Source of the DNA: Chlorobaculum sp. 24CR
GTDB taxonomy: Bacteria; Bacteroidota; Chlorobiia; Chlorobiales; Chlorobiaceae
Assembly (NCBI RefSeq): GCF_004118635.1
Contig: NZ_SDGU01000012.1
Location: forward strand, 29,369 to 93,368
Length of the DNA stretch: 64,000 bases
Reading direction: 5' to 3'
The notes beneath the pieces are model-generated. The model was not told the origin of the DNA. It saw nothing but the letters and a program-made list of their open reading frames with translations, and did not search any database. Shown one piece after another: positions 8,868 to 18,023 of this stretch. How positions within the stretch are numbered: position 1 is the stretch's first letter; every line of letters begins with the position of its first letter. The position numbers and the translations under genes are program-made.

Positions 8868-11800
8868 TTAAAAGATAACAAACGCAAGCAAGCCAATCCC
8901 GGCCAAGCCCGCGACTACAGCTCCGGCACTGAGTCCATCCGACGAACCCCCGGTAGCCGCTACGGCGGCATCGAGGGTCGAGAAGTGGAAGGCGTCATCT
9001 TCATCTTCATCTTCGTACTCATAAGGATTGCGGGCAATATCGAGGACGCTGCCGTCAGCGAAGGTGACGTAATAGTCCGTAGCATACTCCAGGTTCCCAT
9101 CAGGATTGATGACAAGGGTTTTGCCCACAAACGATACCTCTGGGTCCGTTACACCGAATGTGTCAACCTCGTTTCCCGCAGCGATTGAGCCTTTGTATAA
9201 CGTGATCTCTCCTGTGCCTGCCATAACCATATCATCGAACGAAATGACAATATCGTCATCAATAGCCTGCGGGACAGGCGCTTCGTTCGGATCGAGCTCC
9301 GGAAGTGTCGTATTGACCGTGTTATCCGTCGAGAAAGTTTCGTTGGCGAATGCGAAGTTCTCGACATCAGTCACACTATCAGTACCATCCGCACCAGAGG
9401 TATCTATCACCTGGTAAGTGTCGGTACCGGCATCGTAGCTGATAATGTAATTGCTGTATTCACCACTAAACACGGCGGTGTCATCGCATGCACCTCCATC
9501 GATACTGTCATCTCCAGCACCTCCGGTTATTGTATCGTTGCCGCCAAGAGCTTCAATAGTATCATTGCCTTCATTCCCATTGATCGAATCCGCATTATCT
9601 GTGGGAAGCGCCTGAAGATTCACCGTATTGGCGGCATCGATAAGATCAGCAGCATCACTGCCCTCAATGGTCACTCCTGGCACCTGAAGTGAAATCGATG
9701 CGTAATCATCGCCTGTTCCATCGTTCGGAACAGAATCAGGATCGGATTCGAATACCGAAACCACCTCGGCCTGAATCGTATCGAGACACTTCTGTTCATC
9801 GTAAACAAGCGTTATCGAGCGACTGAGATTATCACGGACATTACCGACATCCCAGATGTCTGTTGATGAATCATACGTACCCTGGAGTGCGTTCCAGCTA
9901 TCAGGCGTAATGTCATGTTCGGTATTAATCGCGACCTCTATACCCGATGCTATAGAAGGACCCGAATTTGTTAACGTAACTGTAACATAAACAGAGCCGC
10001 CACGTGTACTGGAGGTTATCGCCAATGAGAGATCAGCAGGATCCGGAGGAGCACCGAGAGCTGTAAGAGCAACAATCTCTTCGTTGTTAATAATCTCACC
10101 ATCAATATCATCAGAGGCAACACTGCTTGTCGTACGAATCGTACCGGCATAAGGGACGGTACCTCTAAAAGTTACCGTTACAGAACCTCCGGCAGCGATA
10201 CTGCCGAGAACCACATTCAACTCATCCCCCGATTGAGAAAAGGCATGAGTCGTGCACGACATGTTGTTCAGATTGCTGAACGATTCGGCAAGGAGCACGT
10301 TGGAGGCATCTGATGTGCCAATGTTCTCGATAGTCACATCATACTGGATGGTATCATTGACCGTAGGCTCAGGCAGCGTATCAAGAGTAGAGCTGACCTG
10401 AAGATCAACCGAGCCTGCCGGGGCGGCTGTTAGTTCACTAACAAGGCTTTCAATGCCAGCCGAATCGTTAAGCGCTTCCGGATCATAGGTATCACTCAAC
10501 ACGTAAATATCAGTACCAACCTGGTCACCTGGCTCGGCAGTTGAGTCCACCTTTACATCCACCGTAAAGTTCACCGAATCTCCGGGAACAACATCACCTA
10601 CATCAAAGGCATAATCGGCAAAATCGGAATTACCGGCTGCGATTGAACTCGACTGATACGTTACTGTATCGGAAAGATTGACCAACGCTGTCACCCCCGT
10701 TGCCGTCGTCGTGGTTGACTCGTTGGTAACAGTAAAGGTGTAACGAACGGTATCACCAGGCAGAATAGTCACGGCATCCTGAGTGACGGCTACCGAAACA
10801 TCGGCCTCTGAACCCGCATTTACAGGAGTATCCTCTTCGGCAATGATGATCGGTCCAGTGCCGTCGTCCAGCATCGCATACATATAATAGCTACCGGGAA
10901 CAACCCCCATAGTATCCCAGGTAAATGTACCGTCTCCATCACTGACCACCGCAGACCCCGCAAAGATTCCATCAAAGTCAGCCAGATCATCATCATAATA
11001 GAAACTGACATTAGCCGTAGTCCCTGTGACATCAACCGAATAGGAGTATTCTACGCTGTCATCAGCATTCACCACCGGATCATTGGTAAAGTCAAACGTC
11101 GATACCTCGGTAGCACCATTGGCTTCATAGGTAACTTTGCCAAGCCCTGTTTCGTCCACAAGTTCGAGATCCCATATACCGGAAACTGGGGAACCAATAA
11201 TCACTGTGCGGACAGTATCGCTCGACATCTCAGCAACCACCTGAATATGATGAACGGCAAAATCATCCTCATTGATAATCGTGCCATCAGGCATCTCTAC
11301 ATAGACCTTTGCATCAGGATCGGGATTTTCCCATATGGCGCTTATCAGTACGTATTCCGTACCGTCTTCGATCATCCAGCTACCAATTTTCGGAATATTG
11401 GCAGACCCAATCCTGCTTATAGTACCATCAAAAGCAATCCGCAAGCCAAGCGTCAAGTTATAATCCGCCCACAATGTACTGATGTGATACTTTCCCCAAC
11501 CGGCCGCATAGTCGTTAGAGTAATCACCATCATTTGTAAAGCTCAATGCCAGATTTGCATTGGAAATTTTATAACCACCTCCCAACCATTTCGGGACAAA
11601 ATTTGGAATGGATATTTGTCCAGTACGAGAGAAACCGAAGTCAAAGTTAGTATTCGCTGTAAACGCGCCGCTGGTAACGAAAAAGCCATCCAAAACATTC
11701 GACGTTCCAACGAATTTAAAAGAGCCTTCATTCCAGTTGAGTGTCGCCGTACTCTTATCTTCCACAAGTGTATATGTACCAAGGTCCACGCCCAAAAACT

Positions 11801-13748
11801 CGAAATCGGCAGTAAGAATATCCGTGGTCAAAGTACCTTCAATCGAATTCTTATCAACTTTGATATCACCCTGCGCCCTGGCAAGCCTTGTTCCTCCTAT
11901 CTGCGGGCCAAGTGTAGCTCCGATAGTAAACGAAGCCTCAAGGTCTTTGGGGTTAGATGGAGCAAAATTATCGACAGACCCACCGATTCTCTGGAAGAAA
12001 AATGCCGGATACCCCGGGATGGGCTTGTTCAGGTTATCCAGAACAAGACCAACCATATCAAGCTGGAATGGATCATAAACAAACTCAACCGAAGCCTTGG
12101 CTTCAGCACCTTCACCAAACTTCAAACCAAACGGCGTACCCAGCGTTGCGCTGCCGCCAATCTCTTTGGTCGTCGTATTGAGTGTGAGTTCGAGATCTTG
12201 GAGCGACCAACCTTTGATCAGGTTAAGCCGACCTTCAACTTTTAATGCACCGACCAGCGAAATTTCACCGTCGCTATTTATCTGAACATAGTTATCGCCA
12301 CTGAGGTCAGCCTCGATAGACCCAAAGCCACTGCTGCCGGCTGGCAACTTGGCAAAACTCTCATTCTCAAGCTTGATCTTTGCCTGAAATCGTAAAGCAT
12401 CTTCCCCGCCACGATACTCAATCGACATGTCGCTCGCTTCAACCTCGAATTTGTCGAGAAACTTGAAGCTCTCTGGCTGTGGAATTTTAATTTTGAAACC
12501 TAAAACAGGAGTAGCCCCGCTGCTGGTAATCCGAAGAGCCTGCTTGTAAAAGTCAGACGTTTCAACGATAAGCCCGGAAACGGCATCGGGCATGACAAAA
12601 TGAACGTCGAAGGCCAACGTATTTTTCAGTAAAGCCATTGACTTAAACTCAACATCAAGCGAGGCCAGCTTGAAATCACCCGGCAGAACGTTACCGAGGG
12701 AAGCCAGGCCCGTGGTAAAGTTGATGGTAGCATCCCCTCTGAACAAACTGTCCGAGATACCGCCGATTCCAGCATAGAACGTACCACCCTTCAACTCTGC
12801 CTGGTTCTTGTCATAACTGCTCTCGCTTGTTCCCGTCGCTCTGATAAGTGTGGAAGCGCCATCGGTACGTCCAACTTCAACCGTCCCCGTGGTTTCGCAC
12901 TTAGTGCCGTCATCATTGGGTTCAAACGCTTTCGTAACGCCCAGCATACTCCACGGCGAAATATCTTTGCACTCGTTTGCATCGACGGTAACACCATAAT
13001 ACCAAGCAGTACCAGAATCGTTCGTTGCAACAACAATATTTAGGGTATCAGAATTACCAGAAGGTAAGGTAAGTGTACCTGAATTATAATAGCTAACAAA
13101 TCCAGTATCAAGAAGTGTTCTGCCTTCGTAACGAATAATAAAGCGATCAGGAATCCCGTAGTGCTCATAGTAATAACTTATCGTACCACCATTCGTGGAC
13201 TCCAACGTCAGCGTCTGGTTAGACCCCTCGTAACCGCCGCTGTCAGTGACCGAAACGGACGTCTCGATTTCAACCGTACTCCCATCACCAAGTGTGACGC
13301 TTCCGTGATCGTTGTCAGAAATAACCACAGGGGACTCACCGCGAACCACAGCGGCAAATGCGCGCCCTTCATCACCAGGCGTATCGCTGTTGTTAGCCAA
13401 GGCGTCGATACGATGGCCAAACTCCTCAACCAGCGCGTCAATCAGCGACTCCATGGGATAGTTCTCCGCAGTCAATTCATCAGACAAAAATATCTTATCC
13501 AGCGAAGAAGAATAGGCTGCCCGCGCACCAGCAAGAGACTCTGCGCTGACTACTTCTATCAAAGAAGCATCAAATCCAGAAGCATCCCAGTGATCCAGTA
13601 TATTGTTCAGCAAAGTACTTGATGAAAAAATATCTTGTATTTGAGATGCTCGCTCTGATATAGCTTTTTGTATACGGTCATTCGCAACATCAACAGCGAT
13701 AAATATATTAGCAGGCACTGAGCCATCATTAAAGTTAACAGAATTCAT
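8868..13748 (-). CDS. giant repeat-rich surface protein with C-terminal hydrophobic tail
   Basis: 1626 residues, starting at ATG 13748 with GGAGG seven bases upstream. Residues about 103-115 carry EEFGHRID followed by DTPGDEG, resembling an N-terminal domain I recall from large cyanobacterial calcium-binding proteins. It looks like a metalloprotease fold without the full HExxH. A long beta-rich middle (about 330-900) is unassigned. About 985-1330 holds three DUF11-like repeats (VTNEST, IENIGTSDAS, LTNSGPSIAS). About 1383-1423 is RTX (GGNDTITGGAGDDS), about 1475-1585 is Big_5-like, and the C-terminus ends in a membrane-spanning tail (VVAGLAGIGLLAFVIF). The RTX-to-Big_5 section resembles that of the metalloprotease next door. 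Its codons are less GC-rich than those of its two neighbours. Probably surface-anchored; function unknown. Confidence 0.75.
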   Translation of the reverse strand: MNSVNFNDGSVPANIFIAVDVANDRIQKAISERASQIQDIFSSSTLLNNILDHWDASGFDASLIEVVSAESLAGARAAYSSSLDKIFLSDELTAENYPMESLIDALVEEFGHRIDALANNSDTPGDEGRAFAAVVRGESPVVISDNDHGSVTLGDGSTVEIETSVSVTDSGGYEGSNQTLTLESTNGGTISYYYEHYGIPDRFIIRYEGRTLLDTGFVSYYNSGTLTLPSGNSDTLNIVVATNDSGTAWYYGVTVDANECKDISPWSMLGVTKAFEPNDDGTKCETTGTVEVGRTDGASTLIRATGTSESSYDKNQAELKGGTFYAGIGGISDSLFRGDATINFTTGLASLGNVLPGDFKLASLDVEFKSMALLKNTLAFDVHFVMPDAVSGLIVETSDFYKQALRITSSGATPVLGFKIKIPQPESFKFLDKFEVEASDMSIEYRGGEDALRFQAKIKLENESFAKLPAGSSGFGSIEADLSGDNYVQINSDGEISLVGALKVEGRLNLIKGWSLQDLELTLNTTTKEIGGSATLGTPFGLKFGEGAEAKASVEFVYDPFQLDMVGLVLDNLNKPIPGYPAFFFQRIGGSVDNFAPSNPKDLEASFTIGATLGPQIGGTRLARAQGDIKVDKNSIEGTLTTDILTADFEFLGVDLGTYTLVEDKSTATLNWNEGSFKFVGTSNVLDGFFVTSGAFTANTNFDFGFSRTGQISIPNFVPKWLGGGYKISNANLALSFTNDGDYSNDYAAGWGKYHISTLWADYNLTLGLRIAFDGTISRIGSANIPKIGSWMIEDGTEYVLISAIWENPDPDAKVYVEMPDGTIINEDDFAVHHIQVVAEMSSDTVRTVIIGSPVSGIWDLELVDETGLGKVTYEANGATEVSTFDFTNDPVVNADDSVEYSYSVDVTGTTANVSFYYDDDLADFDGIFAGSAVVSDGDGTFTWDTMGVVPGSYYMYAMLDDGTGPIIIAEEDTPVNAGSEADVSVAVTQDAVTILPGDTVRYTFTVTNESTTTTATGVTALVNLSDTVTYQSSSIAAGNSDFADYAFDVGDVVPGDSVNFTVDVKVDSTAEPGDQVGTDIYVLSDTYDPEALNDSAGIESLVSELTAAPAGSVDLQVSSTLDTLPEPTVNDTIQYDVTIENIGTSDASNVLLAESFSNLNNMSCTTHAFSQSGDELNVVLGSIAAGGSVTVTFRGTVPYAGTIRTTSSVASDDIDGEIINNEEIVALTALGAPPDPADLSLAITSSTRGGSVYVTVTLTNSGPSIASGIEVAINTEHDITPDSWNALQGTYDSSTDIWDVGNVRDNLSRSITLVYDEQKCLDTIQAEVVSVFESDPDSVPNDGTGDDYASISLQVPGVTIEGSDAADLIDAANTVNLQALPTDNADSINGNEGNDTIEALGGNDTITGGAGDDSIDGGACDDTAVFSGEYSNYIISYDAGTDTYQVIDTSGADGTDSVTDVENFAFANETFSTDNTVNTTLPELDPNEAPVPQAIDDDIVISFDDMVMAGTGEITLYKGSIAAGNEVDTFGVTDPEVSFVGKTLVINPDGNLEYATDYYVTFADGSVLDIARNPYEYEDEDEDDAFHFSTLDAAVAATGGSSDGLSAGAVVAGLAGIGLLAFVIF

Positions 13749-14261
13749 AAATAGCCTCCTTTAAATTAATTTTTATTAACAAAGAACTCTACCAAAAATA
13801 GTCCACAAAAAACCAATACATATAGAAAGCAAAACAAGAAAAACGGCATAAAAACCTGATTATCCGCACAAATTCTCTATATTTATTATATCTGAAAATA
13901 AGAAATGTGAAGGGGGTACTGCTTCAGATATTAATGAATTCATAGTACAAAATATTTGTATCATTTCGCAAGAAAAATGATACACTCTTTTACACACATA
14001 CACTTATATGTATAAACTTAAACAAACGTAGAGTAACATACCTTATTGAAGGGAATACCAAAAAGCGTCACGAACAACTTAAGAGCAAGGGGGAGGTGGC
14101 GCAGAAACCAGAACACTCATAAAGTACACGAGAACACGAAAATTTTGAGCACCGCTCAACATCATAATCTGTGTACTCGATAAGTTTTCACAGATGAAAT
14201 TTGACCCATAGGGTTCAAAAAATGAGCACCACACACAAAGGCGCCTTAGTTCAAACAAAAA
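13749..14261. other. AT-rich gene-free region upstream of the giant gene
   Basis: About 510 bases, strongly AT-rich, especially 13770-14030. It contains the ribosome-binding site GGAGG of the giant gene (complement of about 13756-13760) and presumably its promoter. There is a run of alternating ACACATAC/TATATGTATA near 13990-14015. No protein-like frame is seen. Confidence 0.45.
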
Positions 14262-14293
14262 AAGGCGGCCACAGCATCTGCCGTAGCCGCCTT
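14262..14293. repeat. GC-rich hairpin, AAGGCGG type
   Basis: Arms AAGGCGGCCACAGCA and TGCCGTAGCCGCCTT pair with two mismatches around a 2-base loop, after an A-run. It closely resembles the hairpin next to tRNA-Pro at 16275-16308. Here no intact gene ends beside it, so it may be a displaced terminator or part of a repeat family. Confidence 0.5.
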
Positions 14294-14431
14294 GGTCGCG
14301 GAATGATACAATGACAAAGCTTGACCCCGTGAAATCAGGGATTCAAGCTGAAACGAGCCGACCTGATGCCGTCGGCAAAATCTTCTTAATGACTACTGTC
14401 AACTCAACACCAAACAGTCTGTTGTATTCCC

Positions 14432-14539
14432 CGTCATTGCGAGGAGCATAGCGACGCGGCAATCCCGACTTGTCGGGAACCAGCGAAACCAACAAAAGAT
14501 GGATCGCCACGTCCCGACAAGTCGGGCCTCGCGATGACG
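14432..14539. repeat. 108-bp interspersed repeat with 13-bp inverted ends
   Basis: The left end CGTCATTGCGAGG and right end CCTCGCGATGACG are inverted copies with one mismatch. Inside is a further inverted pair around CCCGACTTGTCGGGA and TCCCGACAAGTCGGG. A second, inverted copy begins at 63939 and runs off the window edge. Such palindromic CGTCATTGCGAGG elements occur in many bacteria as non-coding interspersed repeats. It lies just past the end of the kpsC-like remnant. Confidence 0.75.
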
Positions 14540-14569
14540 AATATCCGCCATTTTTTTCTTGACACGCCA

Positions 14570-15262
14570 CTACGTACCTGCAAACAACGCCCGCGCCAGA
14601 ATGCGGGCTTTGCGGCACTGGCGGCGGAGATATCCGGCTCGCAGCTTCTCCAGCCCGCCCCGGCGCTCAAGCTCGTCGCGCTGCTCGACGATCCGGCGCA
14701 GCACCGCTTCGCAGGTGGTGTAGCCTTTCAGCTCCCAGTCCCAATAAAGCGGGTAGCGCAGGAGCGCTCCGGCGACCAGCTCGTCGAGCGACAGGCGTCG
14801 CGTGCGCCGCTCGAACGCTGCGCCGCCGCTCATACGGTCGGCGGTCAGCCCCCATCCGGCGTAGAACGGCTGACCATACGTGACGACCCGCTTGCCGCGC
14901 AAGAGCGCGTCGAAGCCGGAGAGCGAGGTCATCGTGTGCAGCTCGTCGCACGCCTCGATGCAGCTCACCACCGAGAGCTTGCTCTCGATCTGGTCGGCCC
15001 ACTGCATCGCCGCCGTCAGCGCGACCCGGCCTGCCCGGTTGCCGCTCATCACGTCGGGATGCGGTTTATAGACGATCCACGCATCGGGGCAGCTTTCGCG
15101 CGCGGCTCGTGGTTGTACCTGGTGATGCCGTGCCGCACGATGAACTCCCGCACGTCGCGGGCGCGTTGCAGCCCCTCAGGTTCGAAGATCGCGGTCAGCA
15201 GCAGGTGTTCGAGGTCAGACGGCCCGGAGGGGTCGAAATAGAGGCCGCGCTCGTCGAGCGCC
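14570..15262 (-). pseudogene. remnant of a KpsC-like capsule polysaccharide protein gene
   Basis: Two reading frames on the minus strand both resemble KpsC (a capsule Kdo-linker transferase family). Frame one, ending about 15110, has ALDERGLYFDP, GPSDLEHLL and ITRYN. Frame two, from about 15100 to the stop at 14570, has AWIVYKPHPDVMSGNR, SCIEACDELHTMTS and YGQPFYAGWGLT, then a C-terminal tail. The stretch that normally lies between ITKYN and the YKPHPD motif is missing and the frame shifts there. The N-terminal part is absent too, replaced by half a beta-barrel gene. No other capsule gene is seen in the window, so this is a decaying leftover. Confidence 0.75.
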
Positions 15263-15751
15263 AACGCTGAACTGCCCCGGCGTCCACAGCACACGGTTAT
15301 ACTGAAGTTTCAGACGCCTCAACTCCATTTCCAGCGGCTCGGTGAACGTAACGGGAACATAAAAGAAGAGGAAATACACCTGCTTGCTCCCATGGACTTT
15401 ACCGCCAACACTATCGGTTCGGTACGACAATTCGAGACTCGACACATCGGTCAGGTCGCGTTGCAGCGAAATAAAGGAAAAATCGGTCAACGCCCGATCA
15501 GGGGTTGTGTTCCAGGCCGATACATCCGACGTGTTAACAGGATCGTAGGTAAAGTCAGGAGACTGGCGCGCAACCTGCAACCCGGCTTTCACGCGCCAGC
15601 GATACCTGTCGCTATCTATACCAGGCCTCGCATCGTCGGCCCGAAGCACTGCCGGAAACATGACGAAGCAGCCAAGCAGAAACAAAAAAATGATCGTTCT
15701 TCTTCCTGACGACTCCGTTCCGGAAACATGGAACCCTCTTGTTTTAGCCAT
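15263..15751 (-). pseudogene. 5' half of a beta-barrel outer-membrane protein gene, truncated by fusion to the kpsC remnant
   Basis: From ATG 15751 the frame encodes a signal segment (TIIFLFLLGCFVMF) and about 160 residues similar to the N-terminal half of the barrel protein at 137-1003 (SDRYRWRVKAGLQVARQ, DRALTDFSFISLQRDLTD, GGKVHGS). Similarity stops after FSVGA near 15263, where the DNA becomes kpsC-like in another frame. The open frame then runs out after about 17 unrelated residues at 15215. The C-terminal half needed for a barrel, including a terminal Phe, is missing. It is therefore probably non-functional, although the frame itself would still be translatable. Confidence 0.8.
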
Positions 15752-16274
15752 CGAACTCCTGATAAAATTCTGTCAATCAAAAACCGTACAAACGCAAGGC
15801 TCCTTGTCACTCAGGAAACATCAGTCCTTGAGCGTCGATCCTGAGCGCATGATGGAGAACGTGCAAAAAAGCAGACGGAAACAGATCTGTGAGACATAAT
15901 GGCAAGGGGCAAACCATTGGTTGAGCGGAACGTTTTTGAACAAACGGCTGAGAACAGACTCAGTGTGAATGCCAAAATTCAGACGTAACTCTGAGAATAT
16001 ATCACTTATTTTTTAATATCAAAGAAATACGCAACTCGCTCAAATACTTTACTATTTACACTGCTTTACAAAAAAAATCCACCGAAAAGCACAACGGCTC
16101 GCCACAGACGACCTGCAATTCAGTATGCGGGTCATACTGAAAATGACGCACTTCTGACAAAGGGTTTTGTTCGGGGAAAAACAGTTCGCCAACATACGCA
16201 CAGGCGTTGCTGCAAGGAGCTGGTATTGCGTTTCAAATAATGAGAAAGGAGGAGGCGAAAGGGGATAAAAAGAA
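15752..16274. other. gene-free region between the pseudogene and tRNA-Pro
   Basis: About 520 bases with no convincing frame. The part from 15990 to 16080 is AT-rich. It would hold the promoter of the truncated barrel gene. I see no strong repeat here. Confidence 0.4.
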
Positions 16275-16308
16275 AAAGGCGGCTACAGTACTTGCTGTAA
16301 CCGCCTTT
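16275..16308 (-). terminator. terminator hairpin downstream of tRNA-Pro
   Basis: Arms AAAGGCGGCTACAG and CTGTAACCGCCTTT pair over 14 positions with a single mismatch and a 6-base loop. On the minus strand it directly follows the tRNA-Pro 3' end and is followed by a T-rich stretch (complement of the A-rich run at 16267-16277), so it fits an intrinsic terminator for the tRNA pair. Confidence 0.7.
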
Positions 16309-16312
16309 GGTG

Positions 16313-16385
16313 TCGGGGTGGCGGGACTCGAACCCACGACCTCTGCGTCCCGAACGCAGCACTCTACCAGCTGAGCCACACCCCG
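16313..16385 (-). tRNA. tRNA-Pro (anticodon CGG)
   Basis: The minus strand folds as a full cloverleaf: acceptor CGGGGTG with CACCCCG, D-arm GCTCAGCTGGTAGAG, anticodon stem CTGCG/CGCAG with loop TTCGGGA, T-arm GGGTTCGAGTCCC, discriminator A. The anticodon CGG reads CCG proline codons. CCA is not encoded. It lies in tandem with tRNA-Arg. Confidence 0.95.
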
Positions 16386-16408
16386 ATGGTGCCCTGTGTT
16401 GAACCTTG

Positions 16409-16481
16409 TGCCCTTGGACAGATTCGAACTGCCGACCTTCAGTTCCGGAAACTGCTGCTCTATCCACTGAGCTACAAGGGC
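16409..16481 (-). tRNA. tRNA-Arg (anticodon CCG)
   Basis: Minus-strand cloverleaf: acceptor GCCCTTG with CAAGGGC, D-arm GCTCAGTGGATAGAGC, anticodon loop TTCCGGA, T-arm with TTCGAAT, discriminator A. The anticodon CCG reads CGG arginine codons. The top base pair of the anticodon stem is a G-A mismatch. CCA is not encoded. About 24 bases separate it from tRNA-Pro, so both are probably cut from one transcript. Confidence 0.93.
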
Positions 16482-16588
16482 CTCGTGACCCAAGGGTCAT
16501 TCAAACAGGAATGCAAAGATAATATTTAAATCGAAAAAAAGAACAACTTTCGCGCGGTCTCGAAAAGTTTCCGGAAATTTTTCGAGCC

Positions 16589-17977
16589 TCAATGCCCGTT
16601 CCCGGAGGCCGCCTTCACAAGCGCATCGACGGCGAGGTTGGCGCTCATCACCGCGCCGCCCATCGAGTCGTAGTAGAGCTGCTGCGAAAAACCGCCCGCG
16701 AGGAACAGGTTGCCAACCGGCGTCTTTTGCGTCGGGCGGTACTGCTCCATGCCGGGCAGCGGCGCATAGACCGAGCGCGGAATCTTGACGAGCGTTGACT
16801 TGAGGATTTTCGCCCCCTGCGACTCCTTCGGGAAATTGGCGCGAACGCTCCGGTCAACCCGCGCGATGATCTCCTCCTTGCTCAGCCCCATCAGCTCCCT
16901 GGCCGGGGCGACGCAGAACTCGAAGCGCGTCTTGCCGTCGAAGCGCTCGCCGCGCAGGGTGCGGTAATCGGGCGTGGTGCGGGTCAGGTTCGCGTAAACC
17001 GGAATGACGCCGTCCGGGCTGAAGAGCACGTTGTCGATCGGCGTGATCTCCCGGTCGTACCAGAGCTGCACCGAGATGACCGGCACCCCTTCGAGGTGGT
17101 CGAGATTGCCGAAAAAGCGGTCGTGCTGCTTGAGCGACGAGGGCAGCACCTTGCAGAGATTGTGGATCGGCAGCGCCGCAACGTAGTAGTCTGCGTCGAG
17201 AATTTCGCCGTTGCGCAACTGCACGCCGCGAATCCGCGAGCCGTCGAAGAGCAGCTCATCCACCGTGATGTTGTTCTGGAACAGTGCGCCTTTCTGCGTG
17301 GAGTAATCGATGAGCGGCTGGTGCAGGTACTCCTGCGGCGAGCCTTTCAGGAAGCCCATGCACGATGAATCGGGAATGCGGTAGAAGGTCTCGGTGACGT
17401 CGAGAATGATCTTGGCCGAAATCTCCTCCGGCGGAATGAACTTGAGCGCGAGCGCCATCGGGCGGAACATCTTGTCCATCAGGCGGCGTCCGAACTTCTT
17501 CTCTTCGGCCCACTCGGCGAAGGTCAGGTGATCCTGCGTCGGTGGATAGTTTGCCTTCTGGAGCGCCAGCGGCACGAGCGACTTCGAGAAGGAGGCCATT
17601 TCGCCAAAGGTGAAGTATCCGTTTTTGATGATCGCCGGAAGCAGGTGCAGCGGACTCGGCAGGTACCAGGTGTTGAAGGTGAAGCTGTTGCCGCCTTCGA
17701 GCGTGTAGGTGAGCTGGTGCTCCTTCCAGAGCACGGCGTGGTAGCTCTTGATCTCCTTCATGAGATCGTAGAGTACACCGTACGCACCAAAAAAGCAGTG
17801 GGTGCCGGATTCGATCCAGTCCCCCTCCTCGTCCTTCCACGCCGAAACCTTGCCGCCGTAAATGGAGCGCTTTTCGAGCACCTTGACCTGGAATCCGCGA
17901 TCGACGAGCCGCTTTGCGGCGGCGAGACCGGCCAGGCCGCCGCCGATGATCAGAACCCTTTTTTTCTCTCCGTTCAT
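16589..17977 (-). CDS. crtQ: zeta-carotene desaturase (plant/cyanobacterial type)
   Basis: 462 residues, FAD-dependent carotene desaturase. The N-terminus has the dinucleotide-binding motif [13 protein letters not shown] (about 12-24) and the family pattern YGGKVSAW followed by [14 protein letters not shown], which fits the ZDS/CrtQ branch of the CrtP/CrtQ family. The C-terminal FAD signature is [11 protein letters not shown]. In green sulfur bacteria, phytoene is converted to lycopene by CrtP, CrtQ and CrtH. CrtQ oxidises zeta-carotene, a step towards chlorobactene and isorenieratene. It lies last in a minus-strand run transketolase-ybaB-recR-crtQ. Phytoene desaturase CrtP is the main alternative. 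Confidence 0.75.
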   Translation of the reverse strand: MNGEKKRVLIIGGGLAGLAAAKRLVDRGFQVKVLEKRSIYGGKVSAWKDEEGDWIESGTHCFFGAYGVLYDLMKEIKSYHAVLWKEHQLTYTLEGGNSFTFNTWYLPSPLHLLPAIIKNGYFTFGEMASFSKSLVPLALQKANYPPTQDHLTFAEWAEEKKFGRRLMDKMFRPMALALKFIPPEEISAKIILDVTETFYRIPDSSCMGFLKGSPQEYLHQPLIDYSTQKGALFQNNITVDELLFDGSRIRGVQLRNGEILDADYYVAALPIHNLCKVLPSSLKQHDRFFGNLDHLEGVPVISVQLWYDREITPIDNVLFSPDGVIPVYANLTRTTPDYRTLRGERFDGKTRFEFCVAPARELMGLSKEEIIARVDRSVRANFPKESQGAKILKSTLVKIPRSVYAPLPGMEQYRPTQKTPVGNLFLAGGFSQQLYYDSMGGAVMSANLAVDALVKAASGNGH

Positions 17978-18023
17978 TCCTTGAAAGTAATTACTGAGTA
18001 ACTGTTAATGCGAACGCTGTAGC

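Noticed and set aside
11247..12245. 332-residue plus-strand open frame
   Set aside because: Opposite the giant surface-protein gene; the composition does not look like a folded protein and there is no ribosome-binding site.
1478..13748. tandem Asp/Gly repeats taken as a possible CRISPR or microsatellite array
   Set aside because: The repeats are protein-level RTX and Ig-like modules with varied codons; there are no spacers and no constant direct repeats at the DNA level.
16132..16500. open frames over the tRNA-Pro and tRNA-Arg genes
   Set aside because: The same bases fold into two full tRNAs; the translated frames only read through them.
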